Positions 7,286 through 17,760 are shown, counted from the stretch's first letter. The stretch: DNA of 64,000 nucleotides from Lachnospiraceae bacterium (GCA_910576335.1 CAJTIU010000001.1:186001-250000); one strand, 5' to 3'. The notes: generated by a model not told the origin, from the letters alone. Numbers and translations are program-made.

Positions 7286-10200
7286 TTATTTCAGCTTTAT
7301 TGTCACTGTTTTTTTCTTTCCGCTTCCGTCTGCTGCCTTTGCTGTGATCTTAACTTTCTTTCCTTTGCCTGTGCGATAGGTTCTGACTTTTCCAGATGCT
7401 GTGACTTTTGCATATTTTGTGTTGCTGCTTGTCCAGATGACTTTCTTATATGCACCTTTTGATGCTGTGACTTTTGCCTTTAGCTTCAGGCTCTTGCCTG
7501 CTTTCAGACTTGTTTTGGAGCCTGTAATGGTGATCTTCTTTACAGTGCCTTTTACTGATGTGATCTTGTAGATTCCCTTTACACCGCTTCCGTCTTTTGC
7601 TATGGCTGTTATTGTCGCTTTTCTGCCGCCGGTATTCTTTTTGACTGTTACAACGCCTTTGCTGTTTACTGTAGCGACTTTTTTGTTGCTTGATTTCCAT
7701 GTAACGCTTTTGTCTGATGCGTTTGACGGCGATACTGCTGCTTTCAGGGTGATCTTTTTGCCTGCGGCTATTTTGTGGGAGGTTCCGGTGATTTTGATAT
7801 TTTTTACTTTTATCTTTGTTGTTTCACCTGAATTTTGTGCCGGGGGTTTTTGTTCGTCGAACACGATCTTGTATGTATCTGATGTGGGCCATTTTAAGTG
7901 GTCTTTGTTGGCTGTATGGCACACAACTATGTGATCGTTATTCGTTCCGCTGTTGTTTGCAAATGCATCGGGCGCCAGGTATTTCAGTGAGGATGGCAGC
8001 CGGACGCTTTCCAGATAGCCCTCTTTAAATGCTTTGGATCCTATGCTCTCGATTCCTTCCCCAAGTGTGAGCTTTTTGAGGGTGATTGCCTTAAAGGTTC
8101 CTTCAAAGGCCGATTCTCCGATTTCTTTTACATTTCCCGGAATGGTAAGTTCCTTGAGATGATGGAGATGGAAGGCTTTTCTTCCGATTTTTGTTACGGA
8201 TTCTGGTATGGTAAGGCTTGTGAATCTTGCCCCGGCAAATGCCATGTCGTCAATCTCTGTCAGGGTGTCTGGAAGGTCTATCTGTTCCAGGCGGATATTC
8301 ATGGAGAACACTCCTTTTTCCAGCTTTTTAAGGCTTTTTGGCAGGATGATCTCTTTCAGATTATTTTCGGAAAATGATCCGTTTCCAAGGGATGTCACGC
8401 TGTCTGGAAGGTCTGCCTTCTCCAGCTTATTGCCGTGGAATGCTGAGATTCCTATCGCCGTCAGGGTATCCGGCAGATCAACTGTTTTGAGATTGTTGTA
8501 TTCGAATGCTTTTTCTCCGATCTGTGTTACTGTCCCGGGAATGATTACCTCTGTCATGCCATTTGGTGATTCTACACTGTCTTTGAGCTGCGTGATCTCA
8601 TCATCTGGTATTTTAAATGCGCTGTCTCCAATCCTGGTAATTGCCTCTTTTGTATCAGGGTTGCGGTCTGGAATTTTCAGTTTCTTGTTCCCAAGTCTTG
8701 TCTGATTCCCTTTTTCGGACCAGCCGGTAACTGTTGTTCCTTCATAGGTAAAGTCATCCTCGTCCCAACCGCTTCCGAGCAGATACTTAAGGACTGCCTC
8801 GTGGTATTTTGATGAGTTGAACTTCTTTATATGTTCTTCACTGGATGTATACAGCTTAACCTTTCCGCCTTCTATACACCCCTGGAATGCATCATCCTGA
8901 ATGTCCGTAATGGTGGATGGCAGCTCTAATTCTGTTACCCCTGCATACTGAAATGCACAGCTTCCGATTCTTTTAACACCTTCAGAGAGGATAATCTCAA
9001 CTGGCAGATCCAGTCTCTCATTCTGTGCAAATGCATAGCTTCCAATCGTTTCTACGGTTGACGGAATTTCAATACGGCTCAGTCTGCCGCCTTTAAAGGC
9101 TTTATCCCCGATGGATGCGATTCCTTCCGGGATCACCAGTTCCAGAATGGTTCCATCCATGGTTCCGGAATTCTCTGCAAAGGATGCCGGAATCTCTGTC
9201 ATAGCTTTTGATACCTTGATCTGTTTTGCGGCAGCATTTGACGCAAATGCCCCGGCTCCGGCTTCGGTTACATGGTCGGGCAGAAGAATCTGGGAGAGGT
9301 TATTCTGCCTGAATGCTCCTTCCCCAATCACTGTTAAGGTCTGTGGAAAATGTATTTTTTCCAACCCGCTGTTTTCAAATGCATAATTGCCGATACGTTC
9401 CAGCTGATCTGGGAATATGATGCCTGCCGGCTTTTCCTCTTCACTGCCAAATAGTCCGCATTTGCCTGCATCGGCATCTCCGATTGAGAGGATGACCGCT
9501 CCATCCGGTCCTTTAGCTGGAAGAATGATATTGGCATTCTCTGTCCTTTTTGCCCTGCCCTTATCAGAAAGGCCTGTGATCGTACTGCCATTTTCAGAGT
9601 AAGTAAAGTCCTCTGTTCCCCATGGCTTTAATTCATCCGGCATAGGACGATCCGTAACTAGTTTTTGTATAAAGGACTGCTGGTCTCCCGTACCTCCCAG
9701 ATGGCCGATATAGACCCCTGCTTCCGTACCTGGGGCTGCATACATATATACAATGCCGCTGTCTTTCCATTCTCCCGGCGCAGAAGGATCCACTTCCTCC
9801 ATACCGGTATTATCCTTAAAGGCATCCTGTTCCACTCTTTCTATCCGGCCTGGAAGCTGCACTGCCCGTATCTTATTTCCCGCAAAGGACTCTGCTCCTA
9901 TGCTCATCCTGAAATCGGAATCCTGGGGCAGATCCACGGCAGTAATCTCATTGGATGCAAATGCCCTGCTGTCAATCCACCATACTGTCTTCGGTACTGC
10001 AACACTCACAAGCTGATTCCCTTCAAAAGCTTTCTCACCGATACGGATCACCCCTTCCGGCAGTTTCAGCATCGTCAGGCTGTTCCCGGCAAAAGCATTG
10101 CTGCAAATTACAAAATTGCCGCGCTCTGTTAGTTCATCTGTCCTTGCCTTCTGTGCTGCAGTATAAGGCGTCTTCACATTTTCCGGAAATGTGACTGACT

Positions 10201-12373
10201 CAATTCCATACTTCTTATCATTTGCGCTGTCGTCAAACGCTCCTGGTGCAATCCCGGTAACCATATTTCCATCTGGATCTGCTTCCGGAATTACCATGTC
10301 CTTATTCTTTTTTATTTTTTCCTGGCCAAATTTGGATAATCCGGTAATCAGATATGGAGAAAGCACCACTTTATTTTCCGTATCATTTACGGAATACATG
10401 GTAAGCTCCTCTTCCTTTACACCCGCATCCTTCCACGATGCATAAGTGAAGTCAAATTCATCCCACTGGGTATCCTCCGGATCTGACTTGATCTGATAGG
10501 TATGGTAATCCGAAGCTGGAAATTTCTCTTTATTCTTATATTGCGCCTTGCTTACATATACCGTTGTTACCTGTACTGGAGTCCCGTCTGAATATTGCTT
10601 TAAGAACACATCCTGTTTTAACTCCTCTACACTGGACGGCAACGTAACTTCTTTTATTACTTTATTACGAAATGCCTTGCTGCCAATGATGCGAAGGCCT
10701 TCCGGGAGTTCAAGCGTACATTCATCTTTCAGATAATTCTTTGTGGAAAATGCAAATTCTCCGATCTCTGTAACAGTAGATGGAATCTCAATTTTTTTGA
10801 TGTTGTTCCCTGCAAATGCATTATTTCCAATCTTTGTGATCCCTTCTGGAATTACAAGCTGCGTCAGGTTTTCCATCCAGTGATTTTTATCACTGCAGCC
10901 AAAAGCTCCGGCTGCGATTTCAGTCAGACCCTTGGAGATCACAATGGTTCCAAGCTTCGGATTGGTGCTGAACGCTCCTTCTCCAAGTTTTACCACACTG
11001 TCTGGCAATGTAACATTGGTAAGACTGTTATTCTGAAATGCCGCCAGTCCGATTTCCTTTAAGGTAAGCGGGAACTTTACGTTGCCTGTCAATCCATTGT
11101 CCGCAAACGCTCTTTGCCCGATTCGTTCAATGGAGGACGGGAGTACCAGACTTTTGAATTTTTCTTCTTCTGACGCGAATAGTCCAGTTGAAGATGTGGT
11201 ATCGGCAAGTGCTGTAATGTACTGTCCGGATGCATTTTTATCCGGCAGAACCAGGTCTTTATTCACTGTTCGCTTCTTGATTCCACTTTCTGACAGACCT
11301 GTAATGGTTGTTCCGTCAATTGTAAAATCATCAGCCGTCCATTCCCCATCTTCCGCCGGCCTGCTTCCAACAATCAGCTTCTGATGCCAGGAATGCTGGG
11401 ATTCTGCGCTGCGTTCTATATGGTGAATACGCTCCATACTGGCAAGATTTTCATTGTCCGTATACATATAAACCACGCCGCCCAGTGTCTTTTCTTTGTC
11501 TGGAGCATTAGCAGGACATTCTTCTGCGCCTGGATTCAGTATAAACGCATTCTTATCCACTACCTCTGTATAATCAGGAAGCCTTACTGTCCTGATCTCA
11601 TTTCTTGAAAATGCAAAGCCATGTATCTGTACCTGGAAGTCACAGGTCTTTGGAAATCCGACTGTTGTAAGCTTATTGTTGTCAAAGCTTGAATTCTCAA
11701 TCCACCAGATTGTGTGCGGCAGGGATACCTTGCTTAGCTGGTTACTGCGAAATGCTGCGGACATGACAGCAATAACACCCTCTGGAAGGGTCACTGAGGT
11801 AAGATTGTTTTTTGCAAATGCCTCGGTATCAATAATGAAATTGCCGCGTCTTGTTACCACATGGGTCACAGTATCGTCATAGTCCACCATCATTCCTTCC
11901 GGAAACTCTACCGATTCAAGCCCCTTCTCACAAAATGCTTTCGCTGCAACGCCTACCAGCGTTTCTCCCTTGTCATTTTCAGAAGGAATGACAAGGTTCT
12001 TGTTTGTTTTTAGTTTTTCCTCTCCTGTTTCGGAAAATCCTGCAATTGCAGGGCCGGAGATTTGGAACTGTCTTGTGTAATCACAGCCGTTCAAGGTCTG
12101 TGTAAGCGTTGTGTAGGTGAAATCATCGGCAGTCCATATAGAGCTGTCTATGGCTTCTTTAAAATTCTCTATTTCTACTTCTTGTATATCTTCTTTAAAA
12201 TTCTCTGTTTCTGCTTCTTGTATATTTTCTATGTCATCTGTCTGTGCTTCTTCACTATAGCTTTCCTCTGTCTCATAAAACTGAGACTGATCCATAGCAA
12301 ATGCAGAAAATGACATTGATAATGCCAGAACCAGTGACATGATCAATGACAATAATTTTCTCTTTGTCTGCAT
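7286..12373 (-). CDS. Giant secreted BspA-type LRR protein with C-terminal Ig-like domains
   Basis: About 1695 residues. ATG 12373 is favoured over ATG 12376 because AGGGAGGG sits only two bases from the first but five from the second. Signal peptide about 1-28 (SLIMSLVLALSMSFSAFA). After a short acidic linker containing a tandem duplication, five modules of 250-290 residues each open with a W-x-x-x-DFT segment (about residues 80, 345, 635, 918 and 1203) and continue with BspA-type LRR_5 repeats (patterns such as IGEKAFEGNQL and LPDSVV). Two group 2 bacterial Ig-like domains end the protein (about 1520-1610 and 1612-1695). There is no LPXTG signal, so anchoring is unclear. Such proteins usually bind host or bacterial surfaces. 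A paralogous LRR module ends the neighbouring rhodanese giant. Confidence 0.85.
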   Translation of the reverse strand: MQTKRKLLSLIMSLVLALSMSFSAFAMDQSQFYETEESYSEEAQTDDIENIQEAETENFKEDIQEVEIENFKEAIDSSIWTADDFTYTTLTQTLNGCDYTRQFQISGPAIAGFSETGEEKLKTNKNLVIPSENDKGETLVGVAAKAFCEKGLESVEFPEGMMVDYDDTVTHVVTRRGNFIIDTEAFAKNNLTSVTLPEGVIAVMSAAFRSNQLSKVSLPHTIWWIENSSFDNNKLTTVGFPKTCDFQVQIHGFAFSRNEIRTVRLPDYTEVVDKNAFILNPGAEECPANAPDKEKTLGGVVYMYTDNENLASMERIHHIERSAESQHSWHQKLIVGSRPAEDGEWTADDFTIDGTTITGLSESGIKKRTVNKDLVLPDKNASGQYITALADTTSSTGLFASEEEKFKSLVLPSSIERIGQRAFADNGLTGNVKFPLTLKEIGLAAFQNNSLTNVTLPDSVVKLGEGAFSTNPKLGTIVISKGLTEIAAGAFGCSDKNHWMENLTQLVIPEGITKIGNNAFAGNNIKKIEIPSTVTEIGEFAFSTKNYLKDECTLELPEGLRIIGSKAFRNKVIKEVTLPSSVEELKQDVFLKQYSDGTPVQVTTVYVSKAQYKNKEKFPASDYHTYQIKSDPEDTQWDEFDFTYASWKDAGVKEEELTMYSVNDTENKVVLSPYLITGLSKFGQEKIKKNKDMVIPEADPDGNMVTGIAPGAFDDSANDKKYGIESVTFPENVKTPYTAAQKARTDELTERGNFVICSNAFAGNSLTMLKLPEGVIRIGEKAFEGNQLVSVAVPKTVWWIDSRAFASNEITAVDLPQDSDFRMSIGAESFAGNKIRAVQLPGRIERVEQDAFKDNTGMEEVDPSAPGEWKDSGIVYMYAAPGTEAGVYIGHLGGTGDQQSFIQKLVTDRPMPDELKPWGTEDFTYSENGSTITGLSDKGRAKRTENANIILPAKGPDGAVILSIGDADAGKCGLFGSEEEKPAGIIFPDQLERIGNYAFENSGLEKIHFPQTLTVIGEGAFRQNNLSQILLPDHVTEAGAGAFASNAAAKQIKVSKAMTEIPASFAENSGTMDGTILELVIPEGIASIGDKAFKGGRLSRIEIPSTVETIGSYAFAQNERLDLPVEIILSEGVKRIGSCAFQYAGVTELELPSTITDIQDDAFQGCIEGGKVKLYTSSEEHIKKFNSSKYHEAVLKYLLGSGWDEDDFTYEGTTVTGWSEKGNQTRLGNKKLKIPDRNPDTKEAITRIGDSAFKIPDDEITQLKDSVESPNGMTEVIIPGTVTQIGEKAFEYNNLKTVDLPDTLTAIGISAFHGNKLEKADLPDSVTSLGNGSFSENNLKEIILPKSLKKLEKGVFSMNIRLEQIDLPDTLTEIDDMAFAGARFTSLTIPESVTKIGRKAFHLHHLKELTIPGNVKEIGESAFEGTFKAITLKKLTLGEGIESIGSKAFKEGYLESVRLPSSLKYLAPDAFANNSGTNNDHIVVCHTANKDHLKWPTSDTYKIVFDEQKPPAQNSGETTKIKVKNIKITGTSHKIAAGKKITLKAAVSPSNASDKSVTWKSSNKKVATVNSKGVVTVKKNTGGRKATITAIAKDGSGVKGIYKITSVKGTVKKITITGSKTSLKAGKSLKLKAKVTASKGAYKKVIWTSSNTKYAKVTASGKVRTYRTGKGKKVKITAKAADGSGKKKTVTIKLK

Positions 12374-12390
12374 CATACCCTCCCTGTTTG

Positions 12391-12440
12391 AAAAAGCTTC
12401 TGCAAATGTCTATTAATTAAATAGTCTGCAGAAGCTTTTT
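12391..12440 (-). terminator. Long hairpin between the two giant genes
   Basis: AAAAAGCTTCTGCA (12391-12404) and TGCAGAAGCTTTTT (12427-12440) are perfect 14-bp arms around an A/T-rich, nearly palindromic loop. Read on the minus strand it ends in GCTTTTT and could terminate the rhodanese gene. It lies about eight bases from the ribosome site of the LRR gene, so an attenuator role is possible. Confidence 0.55.
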
Positions 12441-12521
12441 CTTCTTTTTTTGCTTTTTTGCGACTGTAAAATAATTTCACAGTTACATACAAAATCCATT
12501 AATATTGCCATCTGCAATGGG

Positions 12522-12597
12522 ATTTTTGCGCTCCTAAATCATTTTCTTACGGTCAGCGCAACAAATGCGCTGACCTGTTGGAGTGTTACGTTTATGA
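12522..12597 (+). repeat. Family 2 hairpin element, copy with altered stem
   Basis: CTCCTAAATCATTTTCTTAC precedes a perfect 9-bp stem, GGTCAGCGC / GCGCTGACC (12551-12575, 7-base loop), followed by TGTTGGAGTGTTACG. The flanks match the family but the stem has changed on both sides and still pairs. Confidence 0.75.
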
Positions 12598-12613
12598 TTA
12601 CTTTCCGCTTTTT

Positions 12614-15600
12614 CTACTCTTCATTCTGAATGAGTATTATCTCGGTTACCCCTGAATGAGCTGTAGTAATAATGCTTTCATCATACGTATAAACTTTTAT
12701 GCTACAAAGGTCAAATGCCTTCTTATTTACAGATGTAACAGTTGAAGGAATCACAATCTCAGTTGCCGGAATATGGCGAAACGCATAGCTTCCTATTGTC
12801 TCCAAACCTTCGTGCAATATTACTTCTTCCATTTTTTTATTTGTCGGAACCTGTGCAAAAGCATAATTCCCAATTTTTTTTACGCTTTCAGGAATTTCTA
12901 TCCTAGCAAAACTATTTCCAGCAAATGCATTGTTTCCAATTTCTGTAATTCCTTCTGGAATCTCAATCTCAGTAAATTTCTCTGCCGAAGTATCCCCACT
13001 GCAATTAATAAATGCCGCCGGTATAACTGTCATACTTTTCGAAATCACTACCTTTTTTATTTGGAAATTGCTAGAAAATGCACCACCACCAACCGTTTCT
13101 ACACTATCTGGTAAAATAATTTCTGTAAGGTTATTCATCATAAAGGCAGATGTCCCGATCGTTTTTAATGTATTAGGGAAAGTGATACTCTCAAGACCGC
13201 ACTGTCTAAATGCAAAATTCCCGATTGCCTCCAGTTTCTCAGGCAATACTACGCTATCTACTTGCGCATCTTTCCCAAATATTCCTCCAGCATCAGTTCC
13301 TGCATCAGCGATCGCCGTAATTGCTTTCCCTCCAGAGCTTTCATTTGGCATAACTACATCCATATTTAATTTAAGCTTATCCGCTCCGCTAGCTGAAAGT
13401 CCTGTAATAGTGGTTCCATCCTCAGTATACGTAAAGTCCGCTGCTGTCCATTTATCACTTTCTGTTACAAGCTCCGTCTTGTGCTTCTTTAATAAATCCA
13501 GTCCTCCGCCCGTTTGGATAAACAGCATGGACGGATCAATTCCTGCGTCTATCAATACGGATATGGCTCGCTTTGCTCCTCCTGCTCCTGAAAGACAAAT
13601 AATAGCAATCGGTTTACTTTTTTTCTTCAGACTGGCAGCCTTCTTACGCAAAGCATCCTCCGCTGCTTTTTCATCAACCGGCCAGGAATTAACATGAATG
13701 GCTCCCTGAATATGCCCCACCGCATAGCCTGCATCTGGTATTTCCGTATCATTGGGCATGGAAATACTATCCGGACGGGTATCTAATACAATCAATGTAC
13801 CCTCTCCTGCCTCTTTGATTACATCTGCGGATGATTTCTCCTGCCAGCTGATCGCATCATCTTTCCTGTCTGTTACAGTTACTTTGTAGCTTATCGCACT
13901 TCCATCCTCTGCCGTCGCGGTAATTGTTGCAGCACCATAACCTGCTGTTGTTACAGTACCATCTTCCGCAACTTCCGCCACGTCTTCATCTGAGGATGTA
14001 TACGTAAACTTTGGTATTGTAGTAACTCGTGCCGGCATTGCCTTAATTTCATTTTTAGCTGCCGTAGCGCCTGATGATGTAAGCCTGTTTCCGTCAATAT
14101 CCTTTGTAATCTCTTCCTCTGCAAAACTAAACACTGCATGGTTGACAGCTTCCTTTGGCGTAACCTTCTGAATCGGCCAGTCCGCTGGATCTTTTTCCCA
14201 GTTTTTCTGCCACAGCCACCATCCGGCATCATAAACGCTGATGTTCGTATATCCTTCCTGATAACAAATCAAGAATGGAATCGTTGCTCTCCATCCGGTT
14301 CCACAATAGAATGAAAAATGTTGACTCTTTTCATCAAGATTTCCGCCAAATTCTTTTAGAATTTCTTTTACTCTGTCAACGCCAACTACTTTTCCATTCT
14401 TGACATAAGAGCCATCATCCGTATCATGACCCCATACTGCCCCAAAAGGCTCGCCGGCATTTTTAATATATTGATATCCACTTACTTTTCCAAGGAATTC
14501 ATCCTCTGAACGGATACTTACAAGATAAAATCCAGGATCACTTTTTAATCTTTCTTTTGTATCATCTATGGACAGAATATACTCCTGATGTGCCGGAATC
14601 TTTGTTCCGAAGTCAAAGTCTTCACCACCCGGCGTTGGTTCATTTATTTTAGTCTCAGTCTGGAATCCCGCACTCATCCATGCCTCCATACCGCCGTCAA
14701 TGACTTTTACATCTTCAACACCGGCATAAAGCATTGCAAATGCTACTCTTGTAATACTGGAATCACTTGCATTCTTTCCGTAGAGGATAACTTTCGTATC
14801 CTTTTTGATTCCATTTCTCTTCATGAACTCGCCTAACTGTTCTGCATTTCGGATATTAAAGTTATCTTCTGTACTAACCGGTACCTTTCCATAGATTCCG
14901 CATTCATCAATTCCGTCAAGATCCACATCGTCATATTCCACTGCATCTGAGTTGATATGGTATGCACCCTTTATATGGCCTTCATTGTATGCCTTATCTG
15001 TTTCTATTGGTCCCCAGGCCACTTCTGAAATAAATAATTTATCATATTCATATCCTGCCTGCTTTCCATCCATGGCGCTCTTTACCCATTCAGGAGATAC
15101 ATATACCTGACGCTCTGTTACTGCTTCCGGCGCCTGTACCTTAACCGTATAGCTTGCAGTAAGGTTAGAGCCGTCCTTCGTTGCAGCCGTTATCGTAGCT
15201 TCCCCATATTCAACAGCCGTAACCTTTCCATTCTGGTCTACAGTTGCGATCTTCTCATCGGATGATTTGTACTCTACCGCTTTATTCGTAGCATAGGATG
15301 GCATTATTCTGAGCTTCACACTGCCTGCAGCCTCTTTTGCCCCGATCACCAGCTCGTCTTTTTCAAAGCTGATCCCTGTCACTGCAGTCTCTTTTGACCA
15401 GTAAGCCGCTGTGCCTGCTGATGCTGTATTTGACCATCTGTAAGCTGACTCTGCATAGTTATATGTATTCTGATATCCAACCATCTGCAGTACTAGCTGC
15501 ATATAAGCCGAACGGATACCGCCTGTACAATAAGTTACAACCTTGTCAGTCTCATTCAGGCCTGCTGCCTTAAACATAGCCTTAAGCTCATCCGCACTTT

Positions 15601-17530
15601 TTAATGTTCCGTTATATCTGAACAGATCTGTAAAACGGATATGGAGCGCTCCCTTGATGTGTCCGCCGGACTTCTCTCCGTAAAGAACTTCGCCGTCAAA
15701 TTCCGCATTTGCACGCACGTCAATTATCTTGTAATCTGCGAAATGATCAAGAAGATCTTTCGTTGTAATGTCATGATCTGTGTTAAGACCTGCTACTGTC
15801 ACTGCCTTTGCAGCCGCTTTTGACGGTCCCTTCTGTACCGGGATCCCTGCTGTCTTCATAGCTGCAAGACCGCCGTTTACCATCTTTACATTTGTATAGC
15901 CGCACTGGAACAGCTGCCATGCAATACGTCCGTCATCTCCCCAGCCGCCAGATACATGACCGTCGCTGAACAGTATAATCTGGTCATTCAGTCCAAGACC
16001 AAGAGCGCCCAGCTTCTGCCCCATATCTGCTGCAGGCAGAGATCTTGCAAAGCCTTCATCTCCGGCAGCTCTCTTGTTATTTCCGGTCTGCTTGTCACTT
16101 AAGGAAATACCCTTCCAGTTGATTGTAATCGCGTTCTGTGCTGTCTCAGCAGCCGCTCCAATCCCGCGTGTGTCAACTAATATCATGGTCTCTTTTGCAT
16201 CTATCTTTGTTTTCAGATCAGCCGCACTGATGACATAGTCTCCGCTGAATTCGCCTTCTGTTACAAGCTGCTCCTTATGATTCGCAAGCAGGTCTTTACC
16301 ACCGCCCTTCTGAATATACATTCTGGACAGATCAATTCCTGCATCCGCCATAACGGAAATGGCTCTCTTTGCTCCTCCTGCTCCTGACTGGCAGATAAAG
16401 GCAATTTTCTTATCATTATCCTTTAGCTGTTCAAGAACATAGGAAGCTCTTAACAGATTCTCTTTGTCCGCACTGTTAACCGGCCATGCCGGAACCCATA
16501 CGGAACCTTCGATATGTCCCTGCTCATATCCATTGTCCCCGATTGAGGAATTCAAAGCCTTTGTGGGGCGGAGATCTATAATAACATAATCTTCTTTATT
16601 TGCAATCAGGTCTGCACTTTCCACATACTGCCAGTCAATGTTTGCATTCATACGGTCTGCAACTGTCAGCTTATAGGAAGCCTTCTTTCCGCTTCCGTCT
16701 GCTGCAGATGCCGTAATCGCAGCACTTCCTGCTGCAACTGTCGTAACCTTGCCGCTTGCAGAATCCACGGCTGCAATTTTCGGATCACTTGAAGAATAAG
16801 TTACCTTCTTATTCGTTGCATTTGCCGGTGCAATGGTAAGCTTATTCGTATAGGTAGTTCCAAGACCAGTCAGTGTCTTTTCCTTATCTGCAAATGTAAG
16901 CGCGGATACCTTTATTTCCTTAGCTGTTACTGTTACTGTACATTTCTTAGTAAGGTACTTGCCCTTTTTATTTTTCTCTTTTGATTTTACAGTAATGACA
17001 GCGGTTCCCGGCGCCTTTGCAGTCACATTCCCTTTCTTGTCAACTGTGGCTACGGACTTGTTGCCTGATGACCATGAAAGGGGGCAGTAAACGCCTGCCG
17101 GTTTTACAGTCGCCTTTAAAGCCTTCTTATCCCCAGTCTTCATAGCCGCTTTGCTGCTCAGGCTGATCTGTGTGGGCTTTAACTGCTTTACTGTAATCTT
17201 AATTGTCTTTTTTACCTTCTTACTCTTCTTAGATGTTGCGGTAATCGTTACCTTCCCGGCCTTCTTCCCTGTTACCACGCCCTTTGATGATACGGTGGCA
17301 ACCTTCTTGTTGCTGGACGTGTACTTAACCGCCTTGCTTGCACCCTTCGGCGATACGGACTTTACTGAAACCGTCGCTTTGCCTTTGATGTCTACTGTCT
17401 TGGAAGTAGTCTTCAAAGTAATCTTTTTCGGTGCTTTTGCCGCTGCTTCTACAGGAATGCTTGTTCCTGCAACCGCTATGACTGCCACAAGTGCAATCAC
17501 AACTGCAGCCAGTTTCTTCATACCTCTCAT
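12614..17530 (-). CDS. Giant secreted hexa-rhodanese, Ig-like and LRR protein
   Basis: 1638 residues; ATG 17530 is seven bases after AAGGAGG. Signal peptide about 1-30. Order: three group 2 Ig-like domains (about 37-293); rhodanese 1 (about 300-420, active loop CQSGAGGAKR); rhodanese 2 (about 428-560, no Cys: SDGHVSGGWGDDG); rhodanese 3 (about 578-700, CTGGIRS); Ig-like (about 713-800); rhodanese 4 (about 808-960, no Cys); rhodanese 5 (about 982-1110, CGTGWRA); Ig-like (about 1133-1220); rhodanese 6 (about 1226-1345, CLSGAGGAKR); BspA-type LRR (about 1358-1638). The Cys-less/Cys pairs 2-3 and 4-5 resemble two-domain thiosulfate sulfurtransferases. It probably moves or senses sulfane sulfur outside the cell. 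The downstream end of the ArsS-type operon lies just upstream. Domain calls are firm; function is inferred. Confidence 0.85.
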   Translation of the reverse strand: MRGMKKLAAVVIALVAVIAVAGTSIPVEAAAKAPKKITLKTTSKTVDIKGKATVSVKSVSPKGASKAVKYTSSNKKVATVSSKGVVTGKKAGKVTITATSKKSKKVKKTIKITVKQLKPTQISLSSKAAMKTGDKKALKATVKPAGVYCPLSWSSGNKSVATVDKKGNVTAKAPGTAVITVKSKEKNKKGKYLTKKCTVTVTAKEIKVSALTFADKEKTLTGLGTTYTNKLTIAPANATNKKVTYSSSDPKIAAVDSASGKVTTVAAGSAAITASAADGSGKKASYKLTVADRMNANIDWQYVESADLIANKEDYVIIDLRPTKALNSSIGDNGYEQGHIEGSVWVPAWPVNSADKENLLRASYVLEQLKDNDKKIAFICQSGAGGAKRAISVMADAGIDLSRMYIQKGGGKDLLANHKEQLVTEGEFSGDYVISAADLKTKIDAKETMILVDTRGIGAAAETAQNAITINWKGISLSDKQTGNNKRAAGDEGFARSLPAADMGQKLGALGLGLNDQIILFSDGHVSGGWGDDGRIAWQLFQCGYTNVKMVNGGLAAMKTAGIPVQKGPSKAAAKAVTVAGLNTDHDITTKDLLDHFADYKIIDVRANAEFDGEVLYGEKSGGHIKGALHIRFTDLFRYNGTLKSADELKAMFKAAGLNETDKVVTYCTGGIRSAYMQLVLQMVGYQNTYNYAESAYRWSNTASAGTAAYWSKETAVTGISFEKDELVIGAKEAAGSVKLRIMPSYATNKAVEYKSSDEKIATVDQNGKVTAVEYGEATITAATKDGSNLTASYTVKVQAPEAVTERQVYVSPEWVKSAMDGKQAGYEYDKLFISEVAWGPIETDKAYNEGHIKGAYHINSDAVEYDDVDLDGIDECGIYGKVPVSTEDNFNIRNAEQLGEFMKRNGIKKDTKVILYGKNASDSSITRVAFAMLYAGVEDVKVIDGGMEAWMSAGFQTETKINEPTPGGEDFDFGTKIPAHQEYILSIDDTKERLKSDPGFYLVSIRSEDEFLGKVSGYQYIKNAGEPFGAVWGHDTDDGSYVKNGKVVGVDRVKEILKEFGGNLDEKSQHFSFYCGTGWRATIPFLICYQEGYTNISVYDAGWWLWQKNWEKDPADWPIQKVTPKEAVNHAVFSFAEEEITKDIDGNRLTSSGATAAKNEIKAMPARVTTIPKFTYTSSDEDVAEVAEDGTVTTAGYGAATITATAEDGSAISYKVTVTDRKDDAISWQEKSSADVIKEAGEGTLIVLDTRPDSISMPNDTEIPDAGYAVGHIQGAIHVNSWPVDEKAAEDALRKKAASLKKKSKPIAIICLSGAGGAKRAISVLIDAGIDPSMLFIQTGGGLDLLKKHKTELVTESDKWTAADFTYTEDGTTITGLSASGADKLKLNMDVVMPNESSGGKAITAIADAGTDAGGIFGKDAQVDSVVLPEKLEAIGNFAFRQCGLESITFPNTLKTIGTSAFMMNNLTEIILPDSVETVGGGAFSSNFQIKKVVISKSMTVIPAAFINCSGDTSAEKFTEIEIPEGITEIGNNAFAGNSFARIEIPESVKKIGNYAFAQVPTNKKMEEVILHEGLETIGSYAFRHIPATEIVIPSTVTSVNKKAFDLCSIKVYTYDESIITTAHSGVTEIILIQNEE

Positions 17531-17562
17531 ATCTTTTCCTCCTTACTATGAGATTCCTGGTA

Positions 17563-17624
17563 TAACCCACACCAGAGCTTGCAACGCTATACTAATGAAA
17601 CGTATCAGAAATTAGTGTGGATTA
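17563..17624. repeat. Imperfect inverted repeat upstream of the hexa-rhodanese gene
   Basis: TAACCCACAC (17563-17572) and GTGTGGATTA (17615-17624) are 10-bp arms with one mismatch, 42 bases apart, in the leader/promoter region. The right arm with its neighbours reads TAATCCACACTAATT on the minus strand; almost the same 15 bases occur at 43095-43109. Confidence 0.45.
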
Positions 17625-17635
17625 CACTCTTTGTT

Positions 17636-17745
17636 GCTATATCATGACCCAGGAATACGCACGGACTGCCCATTCCCGAAAGAACATGATCAGAATATGC
17701 GGGCGGCTTTTGCCCGGCAGAGCATCCCCATGTGCTGCCGCCCCG
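17636..17745 (-). repeat. Family 2 hairpin element, degenerate copy
   Basis: On the minus strand the stretch reads GCCGCCCG..., ATCATGTTCTTTCGGGAATG, a partly mismatched stem (17652-17676) and CCTGGGTCATGATATAGCAAC, matching the family consensus in order. It fills most of the gap between the lipoprotein and the hexa-rhodanese gene. Confidence 0.55.
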
Positions 17746-17760
17746 GATTCAGACCGGACT

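Noticed and set aside
8159-12313. Several plus-strand open frames of 60-165 codons opposite the giant LRR gene
   Set aside because: They are antisense shadows of repetitive LRR codons, without domains or ribosome sites.
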